Assembly (NCBI GenBank): GCA_037447605.1
Contig: CM074820.1
Coordinates: forward strand, 561,354-582,563
DNA: 21,210 nt
Source of the DNA: Zygnema circumcarinatum
Taxonomy: Eukaryota > Streptophyta > Zygnematophyceae > Zygnematales > Zygnemataceae
Direction of reading: 5' to 3'
Both the position numbers and the translations under genes were made by a program. The stretch's first letter is position 1, and each line of letters starts with the position of its first letter. Positions 10,257 through 20,300 of the stretch are shown one piece after another. The notes under the pieces are model-generated. The model was not told the origin of the DNA and did no database searches. It saw only the letters and a list, made by a program, of their open reading frames with translations.

Positions 10257-13200
10257 ATGGATCCGCCCCATGGGAAAGATGTATGCAAAAATTCGACCTT
10301 GCCGTTGCACGGAACGGAGCCCAATTTCACAGAACCTCAGGAGCTAACTGTCAGCGAACCGGCTGTGGGAGAGGTAGTGGGAGAGGTGGTGGGAGAGACA
10401 GTGGGAGTGGGAGAGCAGGCGCCCTCTCCCTCCAGAGAGTCCGACCCGAACGGTTCCATGTTAGAGTTTGCATGCAATGGAACGGCAGACGCGCCCCTGT
10501 TTCCATGTCTGCCTGACGATGTTTCTTGGAATATAATTGCAAGAGTGCCCCGCTGCCAGATTCAAAGAATGCGGAGAGTGTGTAGGCGGTGGAGGAGGGA
10601 GGTGGGGAGTGAGAGCTACTTCCAGGCGAGGGAGGGGATGGGGTTCACTGAGGCGTGGCTCTATGCATCAATCAGTGACTGGCAGGTAATAATATTGTTA
10701 CTCTTAATGAGTTCGCTGAATTCTGGTTTTACATATGCTAAATTTAGCCTTGCTGGATTTCACGAAACTACTGGTTTTTAATTTTAGAATTTTTGTAGGT
10801 GGTTTGTGTGTGTGATGTACTGCTACACTCTCTATAGTGCAATTTTACGGTCACTTTTCCTCTCCACCCCCTTCGCTCTCTCTCTTCTTCCCTTTCTCTC
10901 TCTCCCTCTCTCTGCTGACTCTCTCCCCCTTCCCCTGTAAGCGATATCCCGTCTTCTAGCCCTGCCTCTTCCTCTCCTCTGTCTTCCCAAATCTTCTGCT
11001 CTCTAACTTCTCTCTCGCTCTTGCGTCTCTTCTCAATTTCTTCCTTCACCTGTCTCTCCACTCCCCCCACCCTCCATGAGAGTTCACCCTCCCTTCCCCC
11101 CGAACGTCATTCATATACTATCACTGCTGCGATTTCCTCCTCACCTCTCTCTCTCTCCCTCTCTCACTGCCCCCCTCTCTCTCCTGCAGGGCGTCAACTC
11201 GTGGTTTGCCTTCGACCCAGCTTGCAATCGCTGGCACCGTCTCCCTCCCATCCCGGGCTCCCAACATAGAAACGTCCTCACGTTACAGTTTGCCGTACTG
11301 GACGGAAAACTGCTTGTTTCCGGAATGGTGGAGAGAGAGAACATGGTGGCTGGGGCAACAGGCGTTTTTGTATATGACCCGCGGACCAACGCTTGGAGGA
11401 GAGCAGCTCCGATTAACACAGGGAGGTGGTTTTGTATGAGCGGAGTGGTGGAAGGGAAGCTCTATGTGGCTGGAGGAATAGGAACATGTAATAACTTGGC
11501 GCTCGTGCAGTCAGTGGAGATATACAGCATTGAGGAGGACAGGTGGCAGCAGGTGAGTGGAGGGAGAGAGGAAGAGAGTAGGGAGAGGGACGGAGGGAGG
11601 TGAGTGGAGTGGAGGGGGAGGGGTGAAAGGGGATGAATGGGGTAGAGAAAGGGAGAGAGGAGGGAGGTGAGTGGAGGAGAGGGAGAGAGAGGATGGAGAG
11701 GCGTGGAGGGAGAGGTGTAGAGGGTGAGAAGGAATGGGGGAAGTGGAGCGGGGAAGGCAGGGGGGAAGGAGGGAAGGTAGGAGCTGGAAGGTGGAGTGGA
11801 GGGGGAGAGAAGGAAATGTCGGAACTGGGAAAGTAGCGAAGTCAGGAGGTAGGAGGGTATGCAGAGGGGAGAGAGAGGTAGAGGTAGTGGTAGAGGGAGG
11901 TGGGGAGAGGGTAAGGGAAAGGAGAGGGAGAGGGAACAGGATGGATACAGGAGTGGGAAAGTTGAGGGGGATGGAGTGGGAGGCGGAGAATGGAAGCGGG
12001 CAGTCGTAGAGGGAGAGGGAGATTAAGAGACACATGGATGGGAAAGAGGAGGAGGGAGAGAGGGGAGGGAGGGGATGCCGGAAGGTAAAGGGTAGTGGCA
12101 GAGAAAGAGAGGGAGAAGGAGTGGAAGATGCCTGCAATTGGAACCTTCTACCCCACTCCCGTTTCAAAGCGGAATATAAACTCAGAAAATTGAGATTTTG
12201 GATGGACTGCATACTGGATTCTTGATTCAGTGTGCTGTTGGGCTTAGGTGGAAGCATTTCACTTTTTGGTCGGTACATTTTTCATATTTTGGCACGTGAT
12301 CATTTGAAAGCTCTCCTTCTCTCCGTATCCCTCTCTCTGTCTCATCTACACTCCCACTCTTGTCCAACACCAAGTCCTTACCCCTCCCTCCTCCCTTTTC
12401 ATTTTTTTCTTGTTTTGATTCGTGCAATGCAGGTAGAGGCGAGCAGGCCTGTAGAGCTGATGACTCTTCCTGGCTATCAGGCAGTCATGGATGGAAAACT
12501 TTATGCCAAAAATATTGGGTGGGGCCCACGCCTGGGAGTGGCATACGACCCGATTCAGGGCTCCCTGCAGGAGCTTAGCACCACAATGGTGCAGGTGATT
12601 GCAAACCCTAATTCTGAAGCAATTCGAAACTCAAAACCCTAAACTTTACCGGACACTCTGATTGCTGCAAACCCCAGAAAACATTCAGATTTTCGATGTT
12701 TTGACAACTTAAAAGCATCAAGTGCTATTTTCTCCTTCAAATTTCCATTGAAACACTTCTCAATCCGTAGACAGGAGAGAGTCACCCTAACTTGTTCGTA
12801 TTGGTGTTGCTGAACCCTAAACTGCCTTCCGATAAAGACCCACCTTTTCTTACTATTCCTTAACTCTAAACCGTCTTCTGATATAGAACCACTCTCCGTT
12901 TTCTAACCCTAAAAACCCTAAACTGAGGCTCCATGCAGGGCTGGACTGGCCCCACCGCCTCTCTCGACGGAGAATTGTACATAGTCGACTTCAACAATGA
13001 CCATCAACTGAAAACATGGGACCGAAAAGCCAACAATTGGCAGTCGGTGGGAGATGTACGGATGTCAGGGGCGTGCCACAAGCCCTGGGCTGTGCAGTTA
13101 GTGGCTTTTAGGGGACAGCTTTGCCTCCTTCTCCCGGACCTTACTTTGCTTTTTGTGGACATTCGGAAGGCGAGGAGGGAAGCAGAAAAAATGAGCAGTG

Positions 13201-13307
13201 TGAGAGCAAAGTTGCATGTGGTAGATGGGATGGAAGCGTGGAAGAGGGAGGGGCAGCTTGTGGTCAATGTTGCGGCTGTGCTTGGATGTCAGGTGTTGGG
13301 AGCGTGA
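10257..13307 (+). CDS. F-box/kelch-repeat protein (SCF ubiquitin ligase adaptor), complete
   Basis: Four exons are inferred at 10257-10685, 11190-11552, 12433-12594 and 12939-13307, all phase 0, with GT donors (CAG/GTAATA, CAG/GTGAGT, CAG/GTGATT) and TGCAG acceptors, giving 440 residues. The start is the first ATG of the frame (ACCATGG-like context: CCA ATG G). Residues about 81-122 are the F-box (PCLPDDVSWNIIARVPR then RRVCRRWR), which would bind SKP1. Residues 144-440 form degenerate kelch repeats: WFAFDPACNRW, VYDPRTNAW, GVVEGKLYVAGG, VAYDPIQG, TASLDGELYIVD and KTWDRKANNW. The C-terminus, GCQVLGA, resembles the CQVLQA end of Arabidopsis At1g55270 (SAGL1), and the length is close to that family. 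Exon 1 contains a VGEVVGEVVGETVGVGE stretch coded by a GA-type repeat. The substrate is unknown; a transcription or cell-wall enzyme target would fit the family. Family assignment is secure, orthology is inference. Confidence 0.92.
10855..11189 (+). repeat. CT-rich tract ending at the intron 1 acceptor
   Basis: Intron 1 of the F-box gene (10686-11189) becomes strongly pyrimidine-rich from about 10855 and stays so up to its CTCTCCTGCAG acceptor. This gives a polypyrimidine tract far longer than splicing needs. No open frame of interest lies in it. Confidence 0.75.
11556..12130 (+). repeat. GA-rich tract starting at the intron 2 donor
   Basis: The purine tract begins within a few bases of the exon 2 donor (after 11552) and continues for about 570 bp as irregular GGGAGAG, GGTGGAG and GAGAAGG words with occasional GT and GC. 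The long antisense frame across it is just the complement of purine-rich DNA. Ordinary mixed sequence follows at 12131-12300, and a short CT-rich stretch (about 12310-12400) precedes the acceptor. Confidence 0.8.
12595..12938 (+). repeat. Intron 3 with scattered telomere-like AAACCCTAA motifs
   Basis: This 344 bp intron contains CAAACCCTAATT near 12601, AAAACCCTAAAC near 12635, GAACCCTAAACT near 12812, TAACTCTAAACC near 12861, and a denser group TCTAACCCTAAAAACCCTAAACT near 12902-12925, just before the CATGCAG acceptor. The motifs are dispersed and degenerate, so this is not a telomere array. The CTAAC and CTAAA words next to the acceptor could serve as branch points; that is inference. Confidence 0.75.
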
Positions 13308-13620
13308 GGTGAGAGGAGAGGGAGGGAGGGAGGGAGGGAGAGGAGGAGGGGTGGAGGAGAAGGGGTGAGGTCAAGGAGGGACAGGGGGAGAACTGGGAGG
13401 GAAGGGGGAGGGGGAGAAGATTGAGAGGAGGGGGGAGAGGGGGAGAAGGGGGAGGGGGAAGGGGAGGGAGGGAGAGAGGAGGGGAGAGGAGAGGGAGGGG
13501 AGAGGAGGGGTGGGGAAGAGGGAAGGGGGGGGGAGGGGAGGGGGTGAAGGGAGAGAGAGAGAGAGACGGAGAAGCAGAGAGTGGGAGAGGGAGATGGCGA
13601 CGCCAACGACCATGTGAGAG
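13308..13620 (+). repeat. GA-rich block immediately after the F-box stop codon
   Basis: The sequence turns into GGGAGG, GGGGAGA and GAGAGA words directly behind the TGA at 13305-13307 and stays purine-only to about 13605. It would be the start of the 3' untranslated region. A shorter similar block lies at 13797-13835. From 13670 to 14450 there is otherwise AT-richer, mixed sequence without a gene, including a T-run near 14200-14220 and degenerate TTCGTAGGGTTTTGTAGGGT words at 14280-14311. Confidence 0.8.
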
Positions 13621-13758
13621 GGAGACGATTGGAGGAGATGGATCAGAAAACGCCGATTGACAACTTCTTAACGAAAAAATGGAAAGTCTAAGAGGAAAAC
13701 TTTTTTTCTTTTTAGAGAAAATATATTGGGAAACCAGGAAAATATAGGAGATTTATTT

Positions 13759-13764
13759 AATAAA
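13759..13764 (+). terminator. Candidate AATAAA poly(A) signal for the F-box gene
   Basis: A canonical AATAAA sits 452 bp after the stop codon in a locally AT-rich stretch (ATTTATTTAATAAATTC). It is the first perfect match downstream of the gene. Plant poly(A) signals are loose, so the actual end may differ. Confidence 0.35.
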
Positions 13765-14334
13765 TTCGACCTGACGCTGGTGGGTTTAGTGAGAGAGGTG
13801 AGGAGGGAGAGGGAGAGGGAGAGGGAGAGGAGTTGCGAAGCGGAGGGCAGAGGGAGATCGAAGAGAGAGGAGAGATAAAGGGAGTGTCTGCAGGTTGGCG
13901 GATGGTGGAGGAGAATGAAAAAATAGAGTGAAGTGGGAGAGAAGGCAAGAAAGCGGCGAAGGCGCAATGTGTTTTAGATGAGGGAGTCGTTAGTGTGTTT
14001 TATTCCCAGACCTCCTGCTTTCAATATTGGTCTGGTATATTGCGAGTAGTAGTTTTTAGGGCCAAAAAAACATAATGTTTGCTGCAATCTGTTGTATTTT
14101 AGCAAAATTTATTCCTTTGGGTGTAGCGGTTCAGACGGCCCTCTTCTGTCAGTGAGAGAGGAGGAATGGGATGCAGTAGAGCCTCTTTCATGTATGCTTT
14201 TGAGCTTTTTTTTTTTCTTTTTTGAGAGATTGTGTTTTCTTCTGCGTGATTGCGCGTTTTTTAATAGGCTTTAGGTAAGGGTTCGTAGGGTTTTGTAGGG
14301 TTCGTAGGGTAATAGAATGTTCCATTTGTATATT

Positions 14335-14359
14335 CCCTTTCAAATTCAATTTGAAAGGG
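14335..14359. repeat. Perfect 12-bp palindrome with a 1-base centre
   Basis: CCCTTTCAAATT (14335-14346) and AATTTGAAAGGG (14348-14359) are exact inverted copies around a single C. The words AATAG at about 14311 and CTATT at 14361-14365 are also complementary. This could be a protein-binding dimer site or the leftover end of a small foldback element. Confidence 0.75.
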
Positions 14360-14460
14360 CTATTAGAAATAAAAAGCTATGATGATATTCCTATGCTGCA
14401 GCAGAATAAATTACATATGCAAATTTTCAATGCATGCATCGTGGAGAAAACCGTTTATCT

Positions 14461-14624
14461 CGCACGCCTTAAGGCCCCTTCCGATTGGTTTTATCTTGGC
14501 TCGCACGCCTCAAGGCCCCTTCCTATTGGTTCAAACTTGGCTCGCACGCCTCAAAGCCCCTTCTCAGTGGTCCAAACTTGCCTCGCACGCCTCAAGGCCT
14601 CTTCTGATTGGTCCAAACTTGGTT
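14461..14624 (+). repeat. Four 41-bp tandem repeats carrying ATTGG (inverted CCAAT) cores
   Basis: Copies begin with CGCACGCC at 14461, 14502, 14543 and 14584, an exact 41-bp period. Each runs CGCACGCCTCAAGGCCCCTT, then a variable ATTGGTT-type centre, then CAAACTTGGCT. ATTGG falls at 14484, 14525 and 14607; copy 3 has CAGTGG instead. Since 41 is not a multiple of three, and the frame changes between copies, this is not coding. The array lies about 1.6 kb before the start codon of the downstream gene. Confidence 0.9.
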
Positions 14625-14650
14625 CAGGTTTGCTGACAATTCCAACCAGG

Positions 14651-14797
14651 TACAGTGTATCGGAACAGAACCGAAGACTGTATCGGTTTTCGATACTGTA
14701 CCGAAGGTATCGTACGACATGACAATACCTTTACGATACATATCGTGTCATACTTCATGTTGTATCGTGTGGCGTACGGTAGGATACGATAAATCGA
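14651..14797. repeat. Cluster of TATCG/CGATA palindromic words
   Basis: In under 150 bp the words GTATCG or CGATAC and close variants occur about eight times on both strands, for example ACTGTATCG near 14677, CGATACTGT near 14691, GTATCG near 14708, CGATAC near 14734, TATCGTGT near 14741 and 14763, and ATACGATA near 14784. Several pairs could fold into short hairpins. It looks like an eroded palindromic satellite or foldback element. Confidence 0.7.
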
Positions 14798-14834
14798 CCC
14801 AGCGTCACAAGGAACGGCACCCAGGACGCGCCGG

Positions 14835-14930
14835 CCAATGGGAGCGTTTTGAGGAGGACGCTGATTGGCGGATGTAACCGGTTTTTGCGGAGGTACGTTC
14901 TTGACACGTGGAAATAACGGCTGCGATTGG
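14835..14930 (+). promoter_or_regulatory. CCAAT/G-box cluster, probable promoter segment of the MUCI70-like gene
   Basis: CCAAT lies at 14835-14839, ATTGG at 14864-14868 and 14926-14930, and a CACGTG G-box at 14905-14910 (GACACGTGGA). Together with the 41-bp repeats upstream this makes a dense set of NF-Y-type and bZIP/bHLH-type sites. No clear TATA box follows. The stretch 15070-15540 holds no recognisable gene or repeat apart from CATG-containing words such as CATGTCACATGACATTG near 15244-15261. Confidence 0.45.
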
Positions 14931-15004
14931 CGAGGACCGCTGCCGGCTGTTACAGTGGGAACGGAGGGGAATTCAAGAATTTGAGAATTTGAAATGTTAC
15001 GCAA

Positions 15005-15066
15005 AATTAGGGTTGGAAATTTTAGGATAGGGTTTAGGGCTCCTATGAAGGGTTTAGGGTTTAGGG
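15005..15066 (+). repeat. Telo-box (TTTAGGG) motifs upstream of the MUCI70-like gene
   Basis: ATTAGGGTT, ATAGGGTTTAGGG and the run GGGTTTAGGGTTTAGGGTTG (about 15046-15067) occur within about 60 bp. Telo-boxes in plants mark promoters and leaders of highly expressed genes and can bind TRB/Myb-type factors; here a regulatory role is possible but unproven. Confidence 0.6.
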
Positions 15067-15546
15067 TTGGATGGGCTTTCATGAGTTGTGGGTGGAATTT
15101 TTTTGTTACTGGCAAAACAATGTGAATGGTCGAAATAGATGTAATTTTGCTGCCAAGTCTGAGAAGAGATTGTACCCTTCCCAGACGCTGTAGTTGTGAA
15201 CGCGCTTGGTGTGGAACATGAGCGATTTGACCTAACGTCACTTCATGTCACATGACATTGTTCACATGAGGTGACATGGCATTGCATGTTGCACAACGGT
15301 TCCATTCACATACGAGTCATCCAACAGTCTCACAACACAACATGCCTAGAGCATGTCATGTCCCCATCATCGTTCCACCCAAAGACAACAACAATCCCTA
15401 GAAGCCGAGCCATGCCAACCTCCCACACGATGCCCCAAAAACAAAATTTGTGCCCCCAACCTTGAACCATGAAATCCCAAAACCAGGCCCATGTCGCACA
15501 TCAAACAACTTTTTCATAATGTCACGTCACGCCACAACGACCAAGT

Positions 15547-16076
15547 GCTCCCACTCCCTCACTCCCCCTCTCCCCCTCTCTCCCTCTCTCCCGCTATCCC
15601 TCTCGCTCTCCCTCTCCCGCCCTCCCTCTCTTGTACATCGACAACTGTAACCTTTCCCTCCCCTCGCCTCTCCCGCCCTAACCCCCTCCCTCACCTCCAG
15701 CCACTCTCTGTCTCTCTTTCTCTCTCTCTCTCACTGACTCACTCGCCAGAGGAGCAAGAGGAGTTTCCCCATATCACTATGCGCCCTGCTCCAGGCAGCA
15801 CCTGCATTTCTCTTCCGCATCATCACCGCCATGGCGTCAAGCTGACTGCCCAGGAGCCTCCTCTTCCGGCCTGGTAGCTTCATTGCTTGATTGCCAGAAT
15901 GTGTTGGTCTACTCCATTAAGGGATCTGAGACTGCTTCGTTGGTTAATGCATCTTTTTTTGGGGAAGGGTTCCTGCTAGGTCTAAGACTATGATCCGATC
16001 TGGACCTTAACGTCGAATTTCTGCTGGCGTCTACTTGTGCATGCTCCCAAATCCTAAATGCAGCCCTCACACTCGC

Positions 16077-16116
<40 letters not shown>

Positions 16117-16240
16117 CCCACAAGATGATGCTCATACTCTCCCCCATGCCTGCTCTCCTGACCTCTCCCTGCAGGGCCCTCTCCCTCCCTCCCTCCCGCA
16201 TCCCTCTCTCGCTCCCTCTCTCCCGCCTCCCTCCTCCCAG
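15547..16240 (+). other. CT-rich leader-like sequence before the MUCI70-like start
   Basis: Two pyrimidine tracts (about 15547-15735 and 16075-16240) flank an ordinary stretch. Each ends in a possible splice acceptor: ACTCGCCAG near 15748, CCTGCAG near 16175, and CTCCCAG at 16240. The second contains a short CACACACACA run. The ATG at 16058 opens the same frame as the downstream protein but would add a low-complexity Ser/Leu/Pro leader, so I regard it as untranslated. A 5' untranslated intron is likely but its ends cannot be fixed. Confidence 0.45.
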
Positions 16241-16249
16241 TCCAAGGTC

Positions 16250-17253
16250 ATGACTGAGTCCCCTTGGTCCCTTCCCAAGCCCTCCCCCCCTTCCTTAGAG
16301 AAGCTCTCCGTCTCCCGCATCAAGGCACCCACGCGCCTTCCTGCCACGTGGCTCCGCTGGCTCCCTCTCCGCCTGGATAGGGCCGCACTGTTTGGCAGAG
16401 CAATGCGGCTCCTCACAGGCCGCAAAATTGGGCTCTTGGCGGCCGTTCTATTGGCGGCAGTTTCAGTTGCTATGATACTCAATGACGTTTATTCCATAGA
16501 TGCTGGCGGCGTCGAGGACTTGATAGGTGAGAGGGAGGGGGAGTGGGAGAGGGAGAGGGAGAGGGAGGGGGAAAGGGAGGGGGAGGGGGAGAGGGAGGGA
16601 GAGGGGCAGGGGTGGGGGGAGTGGGAGGGGGGGTAAGGGAGGGGCGGAAGGGGAGTGTTTGCGTGCGTGTTAAGGAGTCTTGCGTGTCGAATTTAGTTTG
16701 TGGTTTGTAGTTTGACGCATTTACTGTGTACGGTGTACTTTGTACCGTATGATGAGTTATGAATTCTGTACTATGTACAGATGACTGAGTTTCTGAGGAT
16801 GATGAGTTTAGAGATTTGAGGGTTTGAGTTTTTTGATGTTTGTTGCTTATTGGGGTATTGGGGAGTTGAGATAAAGACGAGCATGTGAGGATGATAAGTT
16901 TGTGGTGAGGGAACAGAGAAAAAATCCTCAACTGCCAATAGTTCTGGGCTTCATGGAGGCTCTCCCTTTCTCACCATCATGAAGGCTCATCCAGCTGATC
17001 TCGAACTTCTCTCCTCCAGCAAATCTGGAGACAGCAATCTGCAAAATGCCTCTGAAGGAATTTCAACACCAAAGGTAAAGGATGATGAAGAAGGGATGAA
17101 GGGATTACATGATCTTACTACCTTGTAGGAGTTTAGGCAAAAGTCCCATTTTGAGACGCTTGTAAGACTGCCACAGTAAATCTATCAACAGTTGCATTTC
17201 ACTTATGCAATATTGTGCTTCTGCCTCCCCCCCCTCTCACTTTCTCTCTCCCC

Positions 17254-17313
<60 letters not shown>

Positions 17314-20300
17314 CTTTCTGCAGAAGCTATATCTTTCATACGCTCCTCCAATCCCACAAGACCACCCCTGCTTCATGTTCGCTCTGCCTCCACCCCCTCC
17401 TCCAAAGAAGAAGAAAAGCGGCTTCAGACGTACGCTTTCCTCCAAACTCCCCTCAACCCTAAAACCCTTTTTAACCCTAGTAACCCTAAAAACCCCTTTA
17501 CAACCCTAATGACCCTAAAAAAACCCTAAAACCCCTCAATAACCCTACAAACCCACCAAAATTTTCGAAAAAAACGAGCCAGGTAGACAGCAGCAAGCTA
17601 ACCCTTCCCTTCATTTTATTTTTTTGCTGCCCGGCAGCCTGCCCGGTATGCTACCTCCCTGTGGAGGAGGCGGTGGCAGCTAAGCCCTCCCCCGGGTCTA
17701 CCGAAGCTGACGTGGCGCTGAGTTTGTCGTATGCGACGGAGGAGCATCCGAGCGAGGTGCAGGCGAAGGGGGAGGGGCGGCCGCCCAAGTTTGGAGGGTA
17801 TCCGACTTTGGAGGATAGGCAGCAATCTTTCTCGATTCAAAACTCCATGAATGTTCACTGCGGGTGCGTGTTTTTGCTTTTGAAAAACATGTCTAAAAGA
17901 GGTTTAGTAGCTTCGCCTTCTCGTGCTGACAGTTTTATTCCTCAATTAAAAGAAATGCTAGTTAAAGAAAAAAAAAGTTCATCTGATTTAAATTTTCTTT
18001 ATTTTACTGGCCTGCCTAGTCATTTGATTGCTACATGCTTTTTTGGGATAGATTTAGAAGGATGTTGGATAGACGAGGGAGGGAGGAAGAGGAGGGTTGA
18101 GGTGGAGCTTGAGCTTCCAGGGAGTGAGGGGAGGAGGGAGGAGGGAGGGGGAGGAGGAGGGAGGGAGGAAGGAGGGAAGGGGGATGTGAGGAGGGAGGAG
18201 GGGAGGAGGGAGGGGGAGGAGGAGGGAGGGAGGGAAGGAGGGAAGGGGGATGAGGAGGGGAGGAGGGGGAGGAGGGAGGGGGAGGGAGGAGGGGAGGGAG
18301 GGAAGGAGGGAAGGGGGATGAGGAGGGGAGGAGGGGAGGAGGAGGGGGAGGAGGAGGGGAGGGAGGGAAGGAGGGAAGGGGGATGAGGAGGAGGAGGGGA
18401 GGAGGAGGGGGAGGAGGAGGAGGGGAGGGAAGGAGGGAAGGGGGATGAGGAGGGAGGAGGGAGGGAGGAGGGGGAGGAGGAGGAGGAGGGAAGGAGGGAA
18501 GGGGGATGAGGAGGGAGGAGGGGGAGGAGGGAGGGGGGAGGAGGAGGGGAGGGAGGGAAGGAGGGAAGGGGGATGAGGAGGGGAGGAGGGGGAGGAGTGG
18601 AGGGGGAGGAGGAGGGAGGAGGGGAGGAGGGAGGGGGAGGAGGAGGGGAGGAGGGGGAGGAGGGAGGGGAGGGAGGAGGGAGGAGGGGGAGGAGGGAGGG
18701 GGAGGAGGAGGGGAGAGGGGAGGAGGGAGGGGGAGGAGGAGGGGAGGAGGGGGTGAGGAGGGGGGAGGAGGAGGGGAGGAGGGGAGGAGGAGGGGGGAGG
18801 AGAGGAGGAGGGGAGGAGGAGGGGGGAGGAGGAGGAGGAGGGGAGGAGGGAGGGGGGAGGAGGAGGAGGAGGGAAGGAGGAAGGGGGATGAGGAGGGGAG
18901 GAGGGGAGGAGGGAGGGGAGGGAGGAGGAGGAGGGGAGGGAAGGAGGGAAGGGGATGAGGAGGGGAGGAGGGGGAGGAGGGAGGGGGGAGGAGGAGGGGA
19001 GGAGGGGAGGAGGGAGGGGGAGGAGGAGGAAGGGAGGGAGGGGGAGGAGGAGGGGAGGAGGGGAGGAGGAGGGGGGAGAGGAGGGGAGGAGGGGGAGGAG
19101 GGAGGGGGAGGAGGAGGAGGGGGAGGAGGGAGGGGGAGGAGGGAGGAGGAGGGGAGGAGGGGAGGGAGGAGGGAGGAGGGAAGGAGGGAAGGGGGATGAG
19201 GAGGGAGGAGGGGGAGGAGTGGAGGGGGAGGAGGAGGGAGGAGGGGAGGAGGAGGGGGAGGAGGGAGGGAGGAGGGGGAGGAGGGAGGGGAGGAGGAGGG
19301 GAGGAGGGGAGGAGGGAGGGGGGGAGGAGAGGAGGAGGGGGAGGAGGAGGGGGGAGAGGAGGGAGGAGGGGGAGGAGGGAGGGGGGGGAGGAGAAGGGGA
19401 GGGAAGGAAGGAGGGAAGGGGGATGAGGAGGGGAGGAGGGAGGAGGGAGGGGGAGGAGGAGGGGAGGGAGGGAAGGAGGGAAGGGGGATGAGGAGGGGAG
19501 GAGGGGGAGGAGGGAGGGGGAGAGGAGGAGGGGAGGGAGGGAAGGAGGGAAGGGGGATGAGGAGGGGAGGAGGGGGAGGAGGAGGGGAGGAGGAGGGAGG
19601 GAGGGAAGGAGGGAAGGGGGATGAGGAGGGGAGGAGGGGGAGGAGGGAGGGGAGGAGGAGGGGAGGAGGGAGGAAGGAGGGAAGGGGGGATGAGGAGGGA
19701 GGAGGGAGGGGGAGGAGGAGGGAGGGAGGGAAGGAGGGAAGGGGGATGAGGAGGGGAGGAGGGGGAGGAGGGAGGGGGGAGGAGGAGGGGAGGGAGGGAA
19801 GGAGGGAAGGGGGATGAGGAGGGGAGGAGGGGGAGGAGGGAGGGGGGAGGAGGAGGGGGAGGCTTTACCTCAGCTTAAAAGGGTTCTCTGAATGTGTGCA
19901 GGTTTGTATGGGGGAAGAGGCCGGGAGAGGGTTCAGGTTATGACTTCTCTGATAAAGACAGAGAAGCCATGGAGGCCTGCCACGATGTGGTTGTAGCTTC
20001 CGCCATTTTTGGTGTGTTCTTATCCTTGTCTAGTCCTTCCTCTCCCTCTCCCTCTCCTCTTCCTCTCCCTCTGCTTCTACCTCAGCTTGCCATGGATGCA
20101 TGCCAAGCCGGTCATAACTTTCAACATTCTTTATGTTCGTATTAACCCTTACCTTTACCCCGTTCTCTGCCTTTCCCTCTCCCACTCCCACTCCCTCCCC
20201 CTCCCCCTCCCCCTCTACCTCTGCTTCCTACATCTGTCTCACACTCAGGGAGTGATTAATCAGTTGTACATCCCATGATGCAAGAAACAAATAATATTTG

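Noticed and set aside
11511-12278. 255-codon antisense frame over intron 2 of the F-box gene
   Set aside because: It is the complement of the purine tract, low in complexity, and opposite to a well-supported spliced gene.
14461-14624. Possible CRISPR-like array
   Set aside because: The repeats are directly head to tail without unique spacers, and the genome is a spliced eukaryotic one.
14624-15241. 205-codon minus-strand open frame
   Set aside because: It runs through the palindromic TATCG cluster, CCAAT boxes and telo-boxes; its translation resembles no family I know and composition looks non-coding.
16058-16249. Upstream ATG extending the MUCI70-like protein
   Set aside because: It would add a Ser/Leu/Pro/His low-complexity leader from CT and CA repeats that contain several likely splice acceptors; the ATG at 16250 gives a normal N-terminus followed by a signal anchor.
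17455-17556. Possible true telomere or chromosome-end fusion
   Set aside because: The motifs are degenerate and irregularly spaced, and ordinary gene exons continue on both sides.
18506-19817. Several plus-strand frames of Gly/Arg/Glu only
   Set aside because: Purine-only DNA cannot form stop codons, which need T. They lie in the intron between two clearly spliced exons.
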